Shown here piece by piece: positions 53,432-62,634 of a stretch of 64,000 nucleotides of DNA (the first letter of the stretch is position 1; each line of letters opens with the position of its first letter). A program made the position numbers and the translations under genes. The stretch comes from Hyphomicrobiales bacterium. Lineage in GTDB: Bacteria; Pseudomonadota; Alphaproteobacteria; Rhizobiales; Phreatobacteraceae. A model generated the notes under the pieces. That model worked only from the letters and a program-made list of their open reading frames with translations, ran no database searches and was not told where the DNA came from. The stretch lies in NCBI GenBank assembly GCA_017304475.1, contig JAFKKV010000022.1, forward strand, positions 1 to 64,000. The letters run 5' to 3'.

Positions 53432-54250
53432 ATGCCGATCGACATTTCTCCCGTGCCCCAGGCCCAGCGCGACGCGGCCTATAACAATGGCGCGGCCGTG
53501 CCGGGCTGGACCGACAAATTCGCGGCCTGGACGCGGGAATCAGCGACGATCCGCGCGCGTCATCAGGCCACCATGGACCTGCCCTTCGGCCCGGGCGAGC
53601 GCCAGAAGGTCGATCTCTTCCCCGGCCGCGACCCGCAAGCGCCCTGTCTCGTCTATTTCCACGGCGGCTACTGGCAAAGGAACTCCCGCGAGATGTTCGC
53701 GGTGCTCGGCGAAGGCGTCGCGGCGCATGGCTGGTCGGTTGCGATCCCGGGCTATACGCTGGCGCCGGAGGCGTCGCTGAGCGATATCGTGACCGAATGC
53801 GGCCAGGCGCTCGACTGGCTCGCCGGCGCGGGGCGGGGCCACGGCGTCGCCGGTCCGCTGATCGTTTCCGGCTGGTCGGCCGGCGGGCATCTCGCGGCGC
53901 TGGCGCTCGACCATCCCGCGGTCCGGGCGGGCCTTGCCATATCAGGGGTGTTCGAACTGGCGCCGCTGCGCGACACCTATCTCGACGAAAAGCTCAAGCT
54001 GACCATGATCGAGATCGCCGATCTCTCGCCGATGCGCCGGCCGGCGGTGATGAAGCCGCTGGCCGTCACCTATGGCGAGCTGGAATTGCCGCAACTGGTG
54101 GCGAATTCGGTCGGCTTCCACGCGGCGCGCCAAAGGGCCGGCGCGCCCGGAGATCTCATTCCGGTCGCCGGCGCCGACCATTTCTCGGTGCTCGACGCAT
54201 TGCGCGGAGCGGATGGGCTTCTCACCCGCGCCGCGCTGCTGCTGGCCTGA
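53432..54250 (+). CDS. Alpha/beta hydrolase (kynurenine-formamidase/esterase-like)
   Basis: 272 residues. Oxyanion motif YFHGGYWQ, nucleophile Ser in GWSAGG, catalytic His in VAGADHFSVLD. The HGG motif and N-terminal YNNGAAVPGWTDKFAAW resemble formamidase/esterase-type hydrolases such as kynurenine formamidase, without proving the substrate. ATG 53432 with a CAGGAG RBS. Likely co-transcribed with the SUOX-fold gene. Confidence 0.88.
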   Translation: MPIDISPVPQAQRDAAYNNGAAVPGWTDKFAAWTRESATIRARHQATMDLPFGPGERQKVDLFPGRDPQAPCLVYFHGGYWQRNSREMFAVLGEGVAAHGWSVAIPGYTLAPEASLSDIVTECGQALDWLAGAGRGHGVAGPLIVSGWSAGGHLAALALDHPAVRAGLAISGVFELAPLRDTYLDEKLKLTMIEIADLSPMRRPAVMKPLAVTYGELELPQLVANSVGFHAARQRAGAPGDLIPVAGADHFSVLDALRGADGLLTRAALLLA

Positions 54251-56266
54251 TCAGACCGCGATCTTGCCGCCACCCTTCTTGGTGATCGCCACGATGGACG
54301 GACGCGGCGGCATGTCCGGCTTGAAGTCGGGCCAGCGGGTCGACGGGTTCTCGAAGGTCGCGGGTTCCGCCCGCGGGTTCTCGTCGTCGGCCTCGCCCGG
54401 ATGCTGGACGGCGACGAAGAAGGTCTCGCCGTCGGGGGTGAATTCGGGGCCGCACATCTCGGCGCCCATCGGCACCTTGAAGAACAGCTTCGAGGTGCCG
54501 CGCGCCGCACCCTCCGTCTCCATCGCCCAGATGCCGTCATTGCGGCCGGTCTTGGACGGCATGTTGCCGTCGGTGGCGACCCACAGCCGGCCTTCGGAAT
54601 CGATGGCGCAATTGTCCGGCATGCCGAACCAGCCGTCCTTGGTGGTGTTGGCGTTGAAGGTGGCACCGACGGCGGCCACCGAGGGATCTCCGCAACGCAC
54701 CAGGATGTCCCAGGTGAATTTCAGCGCGGCGTGGTCGCGGCCATCGGGCAGCATTTCGATGATGTGGCCGAAGCGGTTGTCGGACCGCGGATTGGCGGCA
54801 TCGACCTGCGCACCGGTGCGCCGGCTGTTATTGGTCAGCATGACATAGACCTTGTCGGTCTTCGGATTGGCCTCGACATCCTCCGGGCGGTCCATGCGGG
54901 TGGCGCCGAGCAGGTCGGAGGCTCGCCGCGCCTCGATCACCACGTCGGCCTGCGATGCGAAGCCGTTTTCCGGCGTCAGCGGGCCCTGGCCGTGGACCAG
55001 CGCCAGCCAGTTGCCGGTGCCGTCGACATTGTAACGCGCCACATAGAGCGTGCCGGTCTCCAAGAGGTTCATGTCCTCGGCGCGATTGCCCGAGACCTTG
55101 CCCGCGGTGACGAATTTATAGACGTAGTCGAAGCGCTCGTCGTCGCCGGCATAGATGACATATTGGCCGTCGCGCGCGGTGATGCCGGCGGCACCCTCGT
55201 GCTTGAACCGGCCGAGGGCCGTACGCTTCTTCGGCACCGAGTTCGGGTTGAAGGGATCGATCTCGATCACCCAGCCGAAACGATTGGCCTCACGCGGTTC
55301 CTTGTTGACGTCGAAGCGGTCGTGATAGTCGGCCCAGTTCATCCAGCGGCCGGGAATGCCCATGCGGCGGTAATTGCGATATTCCGGGTGATCCTCGGCG
55401 AGCGTGCCGGAGAAATAGCCGTTGACGTTCTCCTCGCAGGTCACCCAGGTGCCCCAGGGCGTGCGGCCGCCGGCGCAATTGTTGAGCATGCCGCGAACCT
55501 TGCGGCCTTCAGGGTCATAGGCCGTGCGCATGCGCGGATGGCCGGCGGCCGGGCCGGTGATCTCCATCTCGGTCTCGGCGGTGATGCGCCTGTTATAGCG
55601 GCTGTCGGCGACGACGCTCCAACGTTCGCCGTCCTTGCGGATCTCGATGACCGAGCCGCCATGGGCCATCATCTCGACGCTCGCCAGCTCCGGCGTCATC
55701 TTGGCGAAGGGCGTGCCACCGCGCGTCGTGACGCGGCTGTCCTGCACGCCGATACCCGGGAACATCAGTTCCTCGTTGGTATATTCGTGATTGACGCAGA
55801 GCAGGCCATGACGCGACGGGTCGGCGGCGCCCGGCATGGGGATATAGCCGAGATAGTCGTTGTTATAGCCGAACTGCTGCGCCTGGGCGGCGCCCGACTG
55901 GCTCTTCGGATCGAAGGCGGGCGCGCCGGGCAGCACCGGATCGCCCCAGCGGATCAGCACATTGGCGTCATAGCCCTCGGCCACCTCGGCCTTGTCGGTC
56001 GGGGCCGAAGAGATCTCGTTGAAGGCGAAGGAGGGCGTGGTGTTGGCGGTCGCGGCCTGAGCCGTCGCGAGCGCCAGCGGCGAGACGGTGGCGGTGATCG
56101 CGCCGACGCCGAGAATGCCCTTCATCAGGTCGCGCCTGTTGAAGCGCACCGCGATGATGTCGCCGATGGTCGGATTGTCCGAGAGGTTGGTGCCGGCGTT
56201 TTCCGCTTCCTCGGCCTGCTGCGAGCGATTGAGTGCGGTGTCGGGCGGAAGGGTGTCGTCAGTCAT
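54251..56266 (-). CDS. PhoX-family phosphatase, Tat-exported
   Basis: 671 residues. The N-terminal FNRRDLMKG (Arg44-Arg45) plus hydrophobic stretch and AxA site (ATAQA) form a Tat signal, as in PhoX. The DUF839/PhoX domain has NHEYTNEE, MLNNCAGGRTPWGTWVTCEEN, GRFKHEGAAG and YAGDDERFDY, matching residues that coordinate Ca and Fe in PhoX alkaline phosphatases. It probably hydrolyses phosphomonoesters in the periplasm. No Pho box was recognised upstream. Confidence 0.92.
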   Translation of the reverse strand: MTDDTLPPDTALNRSQQAEEAENAGTNLSDNPTIGDIIAVRFNRRDLMKGILGVGAITATVSPLALATAQAATANTTPSFAFNEISSAPTDKAEVAEGYDANVLIRWGDPVLPGAPAFDPKSQSGAAQAQQFGYNNDYLGYIPMPGAADPSRHGLLCVNHEYTNEELMFPGIGVQDSRVTTRGGTPFAKMTPELASVEMMAHGGSVIEIRKDGERWSVVADSRYNRRITAETEMEITGPAAGHPRMRTAYDPEGRKVRGMLNNCAGGRTPWGTWVTCEENVNGYFSGTLAEDHPEYRNYRRMGIPGRWMNWADYHDRFDVNKEPREANRFGWVIEIDPFNPNSVPKKRTALGRFKHEGAAGITARDGQYVIYAGDDERFDYVYKFVTAGKVSGNRAEDMNLLETGTLYVARYNVDGTGNWLALVHGQGPLTPENGFASQADVVIEARRASDLLGATRMDRPEDVEANPKTDKVYVMLTNNSRRTGAQVDAANPRSDNRFGHIIEMLPDGRDHAALKFTWDILVRCGDPSVAAVGATFNANTTKDGWFGMPDNCAIDSEGRLWVATDGNMPSKTGRNDGIWAMETEGAARGTSKLFFKVPMGAEMCGPEFTPDGETFFVAVQHPGEADDENPRAEPATFENPSTRWPDFKPDMPPRPSIVAITKKGGGKIAV

Positions 56267-56672
56267 AACCTGCTCCAGAATGGGTCACCTTAGTCGGGAT
56301 CTCTCACAAGGGCTACGGTCGGCCGGAAAAGTCGCGCCGCCGCGGACAGGCGCCGCGCCAGCCGGCTCAACCCCATATGGAACAAGCCTTCTTGCCGTCC
56401 TCGCGGCGGCGGCCGCGCCGTCGTGACGGCACGGGCGATGGCCGGTGCGAGAGATCCGGGCACGATCTTGCATGACAAGCGCGACAAGCCGGTGACTGAC
56501 GCATGGGAACCGGCGCCCTTGAAACATTCGGCCTTGTTCAGGCCGTCCGGGCGTCATCGCACGGACATGCCGCCTGGATATTCGAACTCGGGCAACCGAA
56601 GCGAAAGGCCTTCTTTACGGCCTCGGCCTTATGCTCATCGACGGTGGGTAAGTGTTGCGTTGGGAGTGGGTC
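56267..56672. other. Gap without a recognisable gene
   Basis: Roughly 400 bp between PhoX and a small ORF. Short frames exist on both strands but none has a convincing start, RBS or motif. An inverted AAGGCC/GGCCTT pair lies near 56606-56635. I see no RNA gene. Confidence 0.6.
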
Positions 56673-56885
56673 ATGGAGCGGGTTCTCGGGTTCCAGACGA
56701 TCGAGGCCGATCTCGCCAAGCTGATGCGCGCCGCCGAGCGCGCGGGCCTGGCACTGGGGTGCATCGATCCGGAAGAGACGCAGCTCGTGCTGCCGGGCGA
56801 CCCGGTCGCGTCGAGCTGGTCGCTCGGACGCATCGGCGCCTGGACCATTACCGGCGCGCTGGCCGTCGCCTTCCTGGTGCTGTGA
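56673..56885 (+). CDS. Small protein with one C-terminal membrane helix
   Basis: 70 residues from ATG 56673 (GGGAG about 6 nt upstream; GTG 56652 is also open). A charged, helical N-terminal half (TIEADLAKLMRAAERAGLALG) precedes a hydrophobic C-terminal helix of ~18 residues (AWTITGALAVAFLVL), a tail-anchored topology. No family recognised. The EEP-family gene follows about 90 bp downstream on the same strand. Confidence 0.55.
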   Translation: MERVLGFQTIEADLAKLMRAAERAGLALGCIDPEETQLVLPGDPVASSWSLGRIGAWTITGALAVAFLVL

Positions 56886-56975
56886 GCCGGACTGTCAGGA
56901 CATTGCCGAAGCTCCGGCCCGGTCTCGACGCGATCCAGCCATGAATGAGCCGCGAGCGCCCGCTTCAACGGGGAC

Positions 56976-57989
56976 ATGAAAACACGGTCCTCGGTCTTCG
57001 CCGATCTCTCGTTTTTTGCCGGCCTGCTGGCCCTGTTCCTTGTGCTCGGCGCGACCGTGCTCGCAGCCCTGACGCTGGCGGGGGAATTCGGGGCGGTCCG
57101 CGCCCCGCTCGACATCATCAACCATTTCCGTCCGCTGATCCTGCTCGCGGCGATCGCCGTGCTGGTCCCAGCTGCGCTGATGATCCGACGCTGGGCCTGC
57201 CGGGTCGCCGTCGTGCTCGCCGGGCTCGTGCTGATCGCGCAGGGGCGCGTCGTGCTGCCTGAACATATCAGGCCGCCGGTGGCGCTGGCCGCGACGCCGG
57301 GGCCGGAGGCGAACACCGTGACGTTTGCCTCCTACAACATGCTGAAGCGCGCGACCTCACCCGAGCGCCTCGCCACCTGGGTGAGGGATGAGGGCATCGA
57401 CGTTATCGTCCTGCAGGAGGTCGGCCTTGGCGGCCGGGCCGCGGTGGCGGAACTCGCGCAAATTCTGCCCCATGTCCACGCGCCGGAGGGGGCACTTGCT
57501 CTGCTGTCGCGCTATCCCCTGTCCGAGCCCGATCTGGTCCGGCCGCTCTACGACAAAGACGTCAGGACGCGGCCCGACCTGATCGCGGCGACGGTGCATG
57601 TGCCGGGCCGGGAGCCGTTGCGCGTGGTCGGCGTCCATTTCGGTTGGCCACAGCCAGCTGGGATCGGCCAGCCGATTCAGTTCGACTGGCTTACGCAGGA
57701 TTACCTGGCCTCGGCATCGGCGCGCACGCTGCTCGCCGGCGATTTCAATTCGGCACCCGGATCGTTCGCCTTCCGCCGCTTGGAGGCGGCCTTGCCGCTG
57801 GCGCGTCAGACTTTCGGCCTGATGAGTTTTCCGACCCAGCGTGGGGTGTTCGGGCTCCGTCCGCCGCGGCCATTCCTGGCCATCGACCACATCTTTGCCG
57901 GCGCCGACCTTGCACCGCTGCAGGTGGCGCGCGGCCCCGATCTCGGATCGGATCATTTCCCGGTCGTCGCGCGTCTCAGCCTGCGCTGA
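56976..57989 (+). CDS. Membrane-anchored endonuclease/exonuclease/phosphatase family protein
   Basis: 337 residues. Three N-terminal membrane helices (about 8-32, 50-70 and 73-92) are followed by an EEP catalytic domain with FASYNMLK (Asn), VLQEV (metal Glu), VVGVHFG, AGDFNSAP (Asp-Asn), IDHIF and the closing GSDHFPV (catalytic His). All family residues are present, so it is probably active as a phosphodiesterase or nuclease on the periplasmic face; substrate unknown. Confidence 0.9.
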   Translation: MKTRSSVFADLSFFAGLLALFLVLGATVLAALTLAGEFGAVRAPLDIINHFRPLILLAAIAVLVPAALMIRRWACRVAVVLAGLVLIAQGRVVLPEHIRPPVALAATPGPEANTVTFASYNMLKRATSPERLATWVRDEGIDVIVLQEVGLGGRAAVAELAQILPHVHAPEGALALLSRYPLSEPDLVRPLYDKDVRTRPDLIAATVHVPGREPLRVVGVHFGWPQPAGIGQPIQFDWLTQDYLASASARTLLAGDFNSAPGSFAFRRLEAALPLARQTFGLMSFPTQRGVFGLRPPRPFLAIDHIFAGADLAPLQVARGPDLGSDHFPVVARLSLR

Positions 57990-58017
57990 GCCGGCCGGCC
58001 GAGCGTCCCGTCGTTCC

Positions 58018-58047
58018 AAAAGAAAAACGGGCGCTCGCGCGCCCGTT
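58018..58047 (-). terminator. Rho-independent terminator of glnA
   Basis: Reading on the minus strand: ACGGGCGC-GCGA-GCGCCCGT then TTTTTCTTTT. It is 121 nt beyond the glnA stop; on the plus strand it lacks a T-run. Confidence 0.85.
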
Positions 58048-58168
58048 GGGAGGTGACCGCCACAAAGCGGCGGCTGGGAGGAAGCTTCAGCCGGAACTCT
58101 CGTCCCGGAATGCCCTGCCATGTCCGAGCTGGCGGGGCGGACGGGCGATCGTCCGCCCCTGAACCGGC

Positions 58169-59578
58169 TCAGGCCGAGTAGTACATGTCGTATTCCACCG
58201 GGTGCGGCGCCATTTCGAAGCGCATCACCTCGGCCATCTTCAGCTCGATATAGCTGTCGATGAAGTCGTCGTTGAACACGCCGCCGGCCTTCAGGTAGTT
58301 GCGATCCTTGTCCAGGCTGGCCAGCGCTTCGCGCAACGAGCCGCAGACCGTCGGGATCTTCTTCAGCTCCTTCGGCGGCAGATCGTAGAGATCCTTGTCC
58401 ATGGCGGCGCCCGGATCGATCTTGTTGATGATGCCGTCGAGGCCGGCCATCAGCATGGCCGCGAAGGCCAGATAGGGGTTGGCGGTCGGATCGGGGAAGC
58501 GAACCTCGACGCGCTTGGCCTTCGGGTTGGACGTCCACGGAATACGGCAGGAGGCCGAACGGTTGCGCGCCGAATAGGCGAGCAGAACCGGGGCTTCATA
58601 ACCCGGGACCAGGCGCTTGTACGAGTTGGTCGACGGATTGGTGAAGGCGTTCAGCGACTTCGCGTGCTTGATGATGCCGCCGATATACCACAGGCATTCC
58701 TGGCTGAGGTCGGCATATTTGTTGCCGGCGAACAGCGGCTTGCCGCCCTTCCAGATCGACTGGTGCACGTGCATGCCCGAGCCGTTGTCGCCGAAGACCG
58801 GCTTCGGCATGAAGGTGGCGGTCTTGCCGTAGATGTTGGCGACCTGATGGATGCAGTACTTGTAGACCTGCATCTGGTCGGCCATGTGGGTCATGGTGTC
58901 GAACTTCATGCCGAGCTCGTGCTGGGCGGAAGCGACCTCATGGTGATGCTTCTCGACCTTCACGCCCATCTTGGCCATGGAGGCGAGCATTTCGCCGCGC
59001 ATGTCCTGCAGGCTGTCGATCGGCGGGACCGGGAAATAGCCGCCCTTGGTGCGGACGCGGTGGCCGAGGTTGCCGCCTTCGTAATCGGTGTAGGAATTGG
59101 TCGGCAGTTCGCTGGAATCGACCTTGAAGCCCATGTGATAGGGCTCGGACGAGAACTTCACGTCGTCAAACACGAAGAATTCGGCTTCCGGGCCGACGAA
59201 GATGGTGTCGCCGATCTTGGTCGACTTCAGATAGGCCTCGGCCTTCTTGGCCATGCCGCGCGGATCGCGGCCATAGGGCTCGCCGGTGGTCGGCTCGAGT
59301 ACGTCGCAGACGATCGACAGCGTGGTCTCGGCGAAGAACGGATCGACGACGGCGGTCGCCGGGTCGAGCATGAGCAGCATGTCCGACTCGTTGATGGCCT
59401 TCCAGCCGGCGATCGACGAACCGTCGAACATCGTGCCCTCGGCGAAGATTTCTTCGTCGATCATGGTGATGTCAAAGGTGACGTGCTGCCACTTGCCCCG
59501 CGGGTCGGTGAAGCGGAGATCGACGTATTTCACGTCGTTTTCCTTGATCAGTTTCAGAACGTCCTTGGCAGTCGTCAT
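58169..59578 (-). CDS. glnA: Glutamine synthetase type I (GSI-beta)
   Basis: ATP-dependent synthesis of glutamine from glutamate and ammonium. 469 residues, classical length. FTDPRGKWQHV, MFDGSSIAGWKAINESDM, FGDNGSGMHVHQS (ATP region), NPSTNSYKRLVPGYEAPVLLAYSARNRSASCRIP and Tyr398 in LYDLPPKELKKIP, the adenylylation site of the beta type. ATG 59578 gives the usual MTTAKDVLKLIKEND; an upstream in-frame ATG would add 10 residues. It follows glnB by 71 nt and should be read from the sigma-54 promoter upstream of glnB. Confidence 0.98.
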   Translation of the reverse strand: MTTAKDVLKLIKENDVKYVDLRFTDPRGKWQHVTFDITMIDEEIFAEGTMFDGSSIAGWKAINESDMLLMLDPATAVVDPFFAETTLSIVCDVLEPTTGEPYGRDPRGMAKKAEAYLKSTKIGDTIFVGPEAEFFVFDDVKFSSEPYHMGFKVDSSELPTNSYTDYEGGNLGHRVRTKGGYFPVPPIDSLQDMRGEMLASMAKMGVKVEKHHHEVASAQHELGMKFDTMTHMADQMQVYKYCIHQVANIYGKTATFMPKPVFGDNGSGMHVHQSIWKGGKPLFAGNKYADLSQECLWYIGGIIKHAKSLNAFTNPSTNSYKRLVPGYEAPVLLAYSARNRSASCRIPWTSNPKAKRVEVRFPDPTANPYLAFAAMLMAGLDGIINKIDPGAAMDKDLYDLPPKELKKIPTVCGSLREALASLDKDRNYLKAGGVFNDDFIDSYIELKMAEVMRFEMAPHPVEYDMYYSA

Positions 59579-59649
59579 TGGTGCTTCCTTTGTGGTTTGC
59601 ACGTTCACTCAAAACGGCGGGCCGCCGAAATTCGGATCGGCCGCCGAAA

Positions 59650-59988
59650 TCAGATGGCGTCGAGACCGGATTCGCCGGTGCGGATACGGATCGCTTCCTC
59701 GATGGTCGAGACGAAGATCTTGCCGTCGCCGATGCGGCCCGTCTGGGCGGCGCGGCGGATCGCCTCGATGGCCTTTTCGACCATCTCGTCGGGCATGACG
59801 ATCTCGATCTTCACCTTGGGGAGGAAGTCAACGACATATTCGGCGCCGCGATAGAGCTCGGTATGGCCCTTCTGGCGCCCGAAGCCCTTCGCCTCGGTGA
59901 CGGTGATACCCTGGAGGCCGACCTCCTGAAGGGCTTCCTTCACCTCATCGAGTTTGAACGGCTTGATGATCGCCTCGATCTTCTTCAT
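59650..59988 (-). CDS. glnB: Nitrogen regulatory protein P-II (GlnB)
   Basis: 112-residue PII signal protein sensing 2-oxoglutarate and ATP/ADP. MKKIEAIIKPFKLDEVKEAL, T-loop RGAEYVVDFLPKVKIE with Tyr51 as the uridylylation site, and GDGKIFVSTIEEAIRIRTGE. It is first in the glnB-glnA operon, the classic alphaproteobacterial arrangement for nitrogen-controlled ammonium assimilation. Confidence 0.98.
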   Translation of the reverse strand: MKKIEAIIKPFKLDEVKEALQEVGLQGITVTEAKGFGRQKGHTELYRGAEYVVDFLPKVKIEIVMPDEMVEKAIEAIRRAAQTGRIGDGKIFVSTIEEAIRIRTGESGLDAI

Positions 59989-60053
59989 TCCGGTCTGCTC
60001 CTATGGTCCGCGAGCCGGCAGATGGCGCCGGCGCTCAGACCATTTCGCGGGCT

Positions 60054-60069
60054 TGCAGGAGCCGTGCCA
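60054..60069 (-). promoter_or_regulatory. Sigma-54 promoter of glnB-glnA
   Basis: On the minus strand TGGCACGGCTCCTGCA, a match to TGGCACG-N4-TTGCA with the GG and GC elements at the correct distance (one base differs, C for the first T). The start point is predicted near 60042, about 55 nt before glnB. Confidence 0.82.
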
Positions 60070-60325
60070 GACCCGCCCGAATGGAAAAGGCACGTGATTT
60101 CAAGGGCTGCGCGCAATCCTGAGTGGATAGGAATGGCATGCTGCCCTCGATGTGAGCGGAAAATAGGCATATTGATTAAAGAGCGGGCAGGCAAGTTGTT
60201 CCGAGGGCGGGTGACGCAAGAGGAGAGCTTTCTTGTTTGCTTATTTCTTGTGCAAATTCACCTCAATAGTGTGTCCTGAGCTGTGAGGGTTGACGCTGGA
60301 TCGGCCTTGCGGCCAGTGTTTGACC

Positions 60326-61807
60326 ATGCCTGCATTGCTAACGCCCACGGAAATGGCCGAGGCCGACCGGCTGACGATTGCCGCCGGTCCGTCAGGCGAG
60401 GTGCTGATGGCGCGCGCGGGTCTCGCGGTCGCCGACGCGGTGTCGCGTTCGGCGCCGCTGGGCGGCCGGGTCGCGGTGGTCTGCGGGCCCGGCAACAATG
60501 GCGGCGACGGTTATATCGCGGCGCGTATCCTCAAGCATCGCGGCTATCGGGTGACGCTGTTCGCTGACGGTCCGCCGGACAGCCGGGCCGCCGATGCCGC
60601 GGCAGCCGCCGCCGAGTGGCACGGGCCGGTCGAGCCGCTGTCGGACTGGTCGGAGGGCTCGGCCGGGCTGGTCGTCGACGCGCTCTACGGCGCCGGCCTG
60701 TCACGCGACATCACCGGCGTCGCAGCCGCGCTGATCGCCCGGCTGAACCGGTCGGCCTGCCGGGTGGTGGCGGTGGATATTCCCTCCGGCATCGACGGCG
60801 CCACCGGCCAGCCGCGCGGCATCGCCGTGGAGGCCGACGAAACCGTCACTTTCTATCGGCGCAAGCCCGGCCACCTGCTGATGCCCGGGCGGCTTCATTG
60901 CGGGACGCTTCGGGCCGCCGATATCGGCATCACCGACGAGGTGCTGGCGACGATTGCGCCAAAGACCTTCGCCAACGAGCCGGCCTTGTGGCGCGGCCTC
61001 TTCCCGTTCCCGCGGGTGACCGCGCATAAATATGATCGGGGCCATGCGGTGGTGGTCTCCGGCGGCCTCGCCGAGACCGGCGCGGCGCGGCTGGCCGCAC
61101 GCGGCGCGCTGAGGGCAGGGGCCGGGCTGGTGACGCTGGCCTCGCCGCCGGAGGCGCTCAGCGTCAACGCGGCGCATCTCACCGCCATCATGCTGGCGCG
61201 GATGGCGGGGGCCACAGGGCTGAACGAGATCCTGGCCGACCCGCGCCGCAACGCCGTCTGCCTCGGCCCGGCGCTTGGCGTCGGCGACAGCACGCGCGCC
61301 CTGGTCGCCGAGGCGCTGGCGAGCGGGGCGGCCACGGTGCTCGATGCCGATGCGCTGACGAGCTTTGCCGGCGAAGCCGACCGGCTGTTCACCGGCATCA
61401 AGGCCTGGGCCGGCCGGCCGGTCGTGCTGACGCCCCATGCCGGCGAGTTCAAGCGGCTGTTCGGCCCGGCCGAGGCGGCCTCTAAGCTCGAAGCGGCGCG
61501 CGCCGCGGCCGCGCTGTCGGGCGCGGTGGTGGTGTCGAAGGGACCCGATACAGTGGTCGCCGCGCCCGACGGGCGGGCGGCGATCGCCGCCAATGCGCCG
61601 CCCTGGCTTGCCACCGCGGGTTCCGGCGACGTGCTGGCCGGCATCGTCACGGGGCTGCTGGCGGCGCGCATGCCCGCCTTCGAGGCGGCCTGCGCGGGCG
61701 TCTGGCTGCATGGCGAGGCCGGCCTTGCCGCCGGCATAGGCCTGATCGCGGAAGATTTGCCGGAAGTGCTGCCCACAGTCTTGAAGGCGTTGCTCGCGGC
61801 GGGGTGA
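60326..61807 (+). CDS. nnr: Bifunctional NAD(P)H-hydrate epimerase / dehydratase
   Basis: Repairs hydrated NADH and NADPH. 493 residues. The N-terminal YjeF/epimerase domain has VVCGPGNNGGDGYIAARILKHRG and VAVDIPSGIDGATG; the C-terminal ADP-dependent dehydratase domain has HKYDRGHAVVVSGG, VLTPHAGEFKRLFG, VVSKGPDTVVAAPDG and TAGSGDVLAGIVTGLLA. ATG 60326 matches the usual start. Adjacent, divergent location to glnB is conserved in Hyphomicrobiales. Confidence 0.95.
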   Translation: MPALLTPTEMAEADRLTIAAGPSGEVLMARAGLAVADAVSRSAPLGGRVAVVCGPGNNGGDGYIAARILKHRGYRVTLFADGPPDSRAADAAAAAAEWHGPVEPLSDWSEGSAGLVVDALYGAGLSRDITGVAAALIARLNRSACRVVAVDIPSGIDGATGQPRGIAVEADETVTFYRRKPGHLLMPGRLHCGTLRAADIGITDEVLATIAPKTFANEPALWRGLFPFPRVTAHKYDRGHAVVVSGGLAETGAARLAARGALRAGAGLVTLASPPEALSVNAAHLTAIMLARMAGATGLNEILADPRRNAVCLGPALGVGDSTRALVAEALASGAATVLDADALTSFAGEADRLFTGIKAWAGRPVVLTPHAGEFKRLFGPAEAASKLEAARAAAALSGAVVVSKGPDTVVAAPDGRAAIAANAPPWLATAGSGDVLAGIVTGLLAARMPAFEAACAGVWLHGEAGLAAGIGLIAEDLPEVLPTVLKALLAAG

Positions 61808-61887
61808 GCGCGGCGGGATGGACGATTGCGCGGCGGCGACAGACCTTGAAGCCGTTTCGGCGCAAGGTGGCGGCCGAATGTACGCTA

Positions 61888-62066
61888 CGTCATCCCCGGC
61901 CGAGGCGAAGCCGAGGGGAAGGGGATCCAGGGCCGACAGGCCACGCTTTCAACGCATGAAATCAAGCACATAGATGATCCGAAGTTGCTGATTTCGCTAC
62001 GTCACGGACACCGCCCTGCAACCCCTGGATCCCCTTCCCCTCGCTTCGCTCGGCCGGGGATGACGT
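61888..62066. repeat. Family A paired inverted element, copy A9
   Basis: Both arms carry the CATCCCC...GGGGATCC version; the left arm has the GGC-GAA-GCC tip and the right arm has the GC-GAA-GC tip. It lies between the convergent nnr and 62143-62502 genes, in a 335-bp gap. Confidence 0.9.
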
Positions 62067-62142
62067 GGAGTACGTATCGGCAGCTGTTCCGCCGTTCCGC
62101 GGTTCCGCCGTTCCGGCCGCGAACCTGCGCGTCGCATGCGCT

Positions 62143-62502
62143 TCAGCGCCGGCCGTTCAGCCAGGCCTCGCAGCCGCGGATCGGATTGAGCTGGCAGGAA
62201 TCGCCCGTATAGCCGTTGGCCCTTTGCATCGCGGCTTCCAGCTGCCACATCCGCGCCGTCCACTGGGGCATATAGGCGAAGCACTGGGGCTGCGGCATCA
62301 TCACGCCCTGTGCGGCGTAGAGCGCCCGCTGCTGCTGGGAGGCGGCCGATTCCTGCATGCAGCGATAGGCGAGGGCCTGCACCTGGCGATATTCGGACTG
62401 GATATCCTGCGCCATGGCAGCCGGCGCCAGGGCAATCGGGGCGATGACGCCCATCGTCAATGCGGCGGCGATCGACACCATCAGCGCGCGGGCCATGACC
62501 AT
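62143..62502 (-). CDS. Small secreted four-cysteine protein
   Basis: 119 residues with a long signal peptide (ARALMVSIAAALTMGVIAPIALAPAAMAQ, cleavage near residue 32). The mature ~87 residues have four cysteines (YRCMQ, PQCFAY, DSCQLN, RGCEAW) and a Gln/Ala-rich helix, a pattern of small disulfide-bonded secreted proteins. No family recognised. A possible helper or adhesin role is unsupported. Confidence 0.68.
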   Translation of the reverse strand: MVMARALMVSIAAALTMGVIAPIALAPAAMAQDIQSEYRQVQALAYRCMQESAASQQQRALYAAQGVMMPQPQCFAYMPQWTARMWQLEAAMQRANGYTGDSCQLNPIRGCEAWLNGRR

Positions 62503-62634
62503 CTCCGTTTGAAGGGGCGGACCGGTTGCCGGCCCGCGAACGAGCTCAGGTCTAGGGAGGCTGCCGCGTCGCGCCCATTGCAGGCGCTTGGTGAGGATTG
62601 ATCGGGATGGGGCGACGATCGGGGCGAGGGGCGT

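Noticed and set aside
56285..56557. Small minus-strand ORF upstream of PhoX
   Set aside because: Arg-rich product, no convincing RBS, and likely part of the PhoX leader.
60070..60325. NtrC binding sites for glnB-glnA
   Set aside because: Only weak half-sites such as GTGCAAATTCAC were found; no GCAC-N7-GTGC palindrome.
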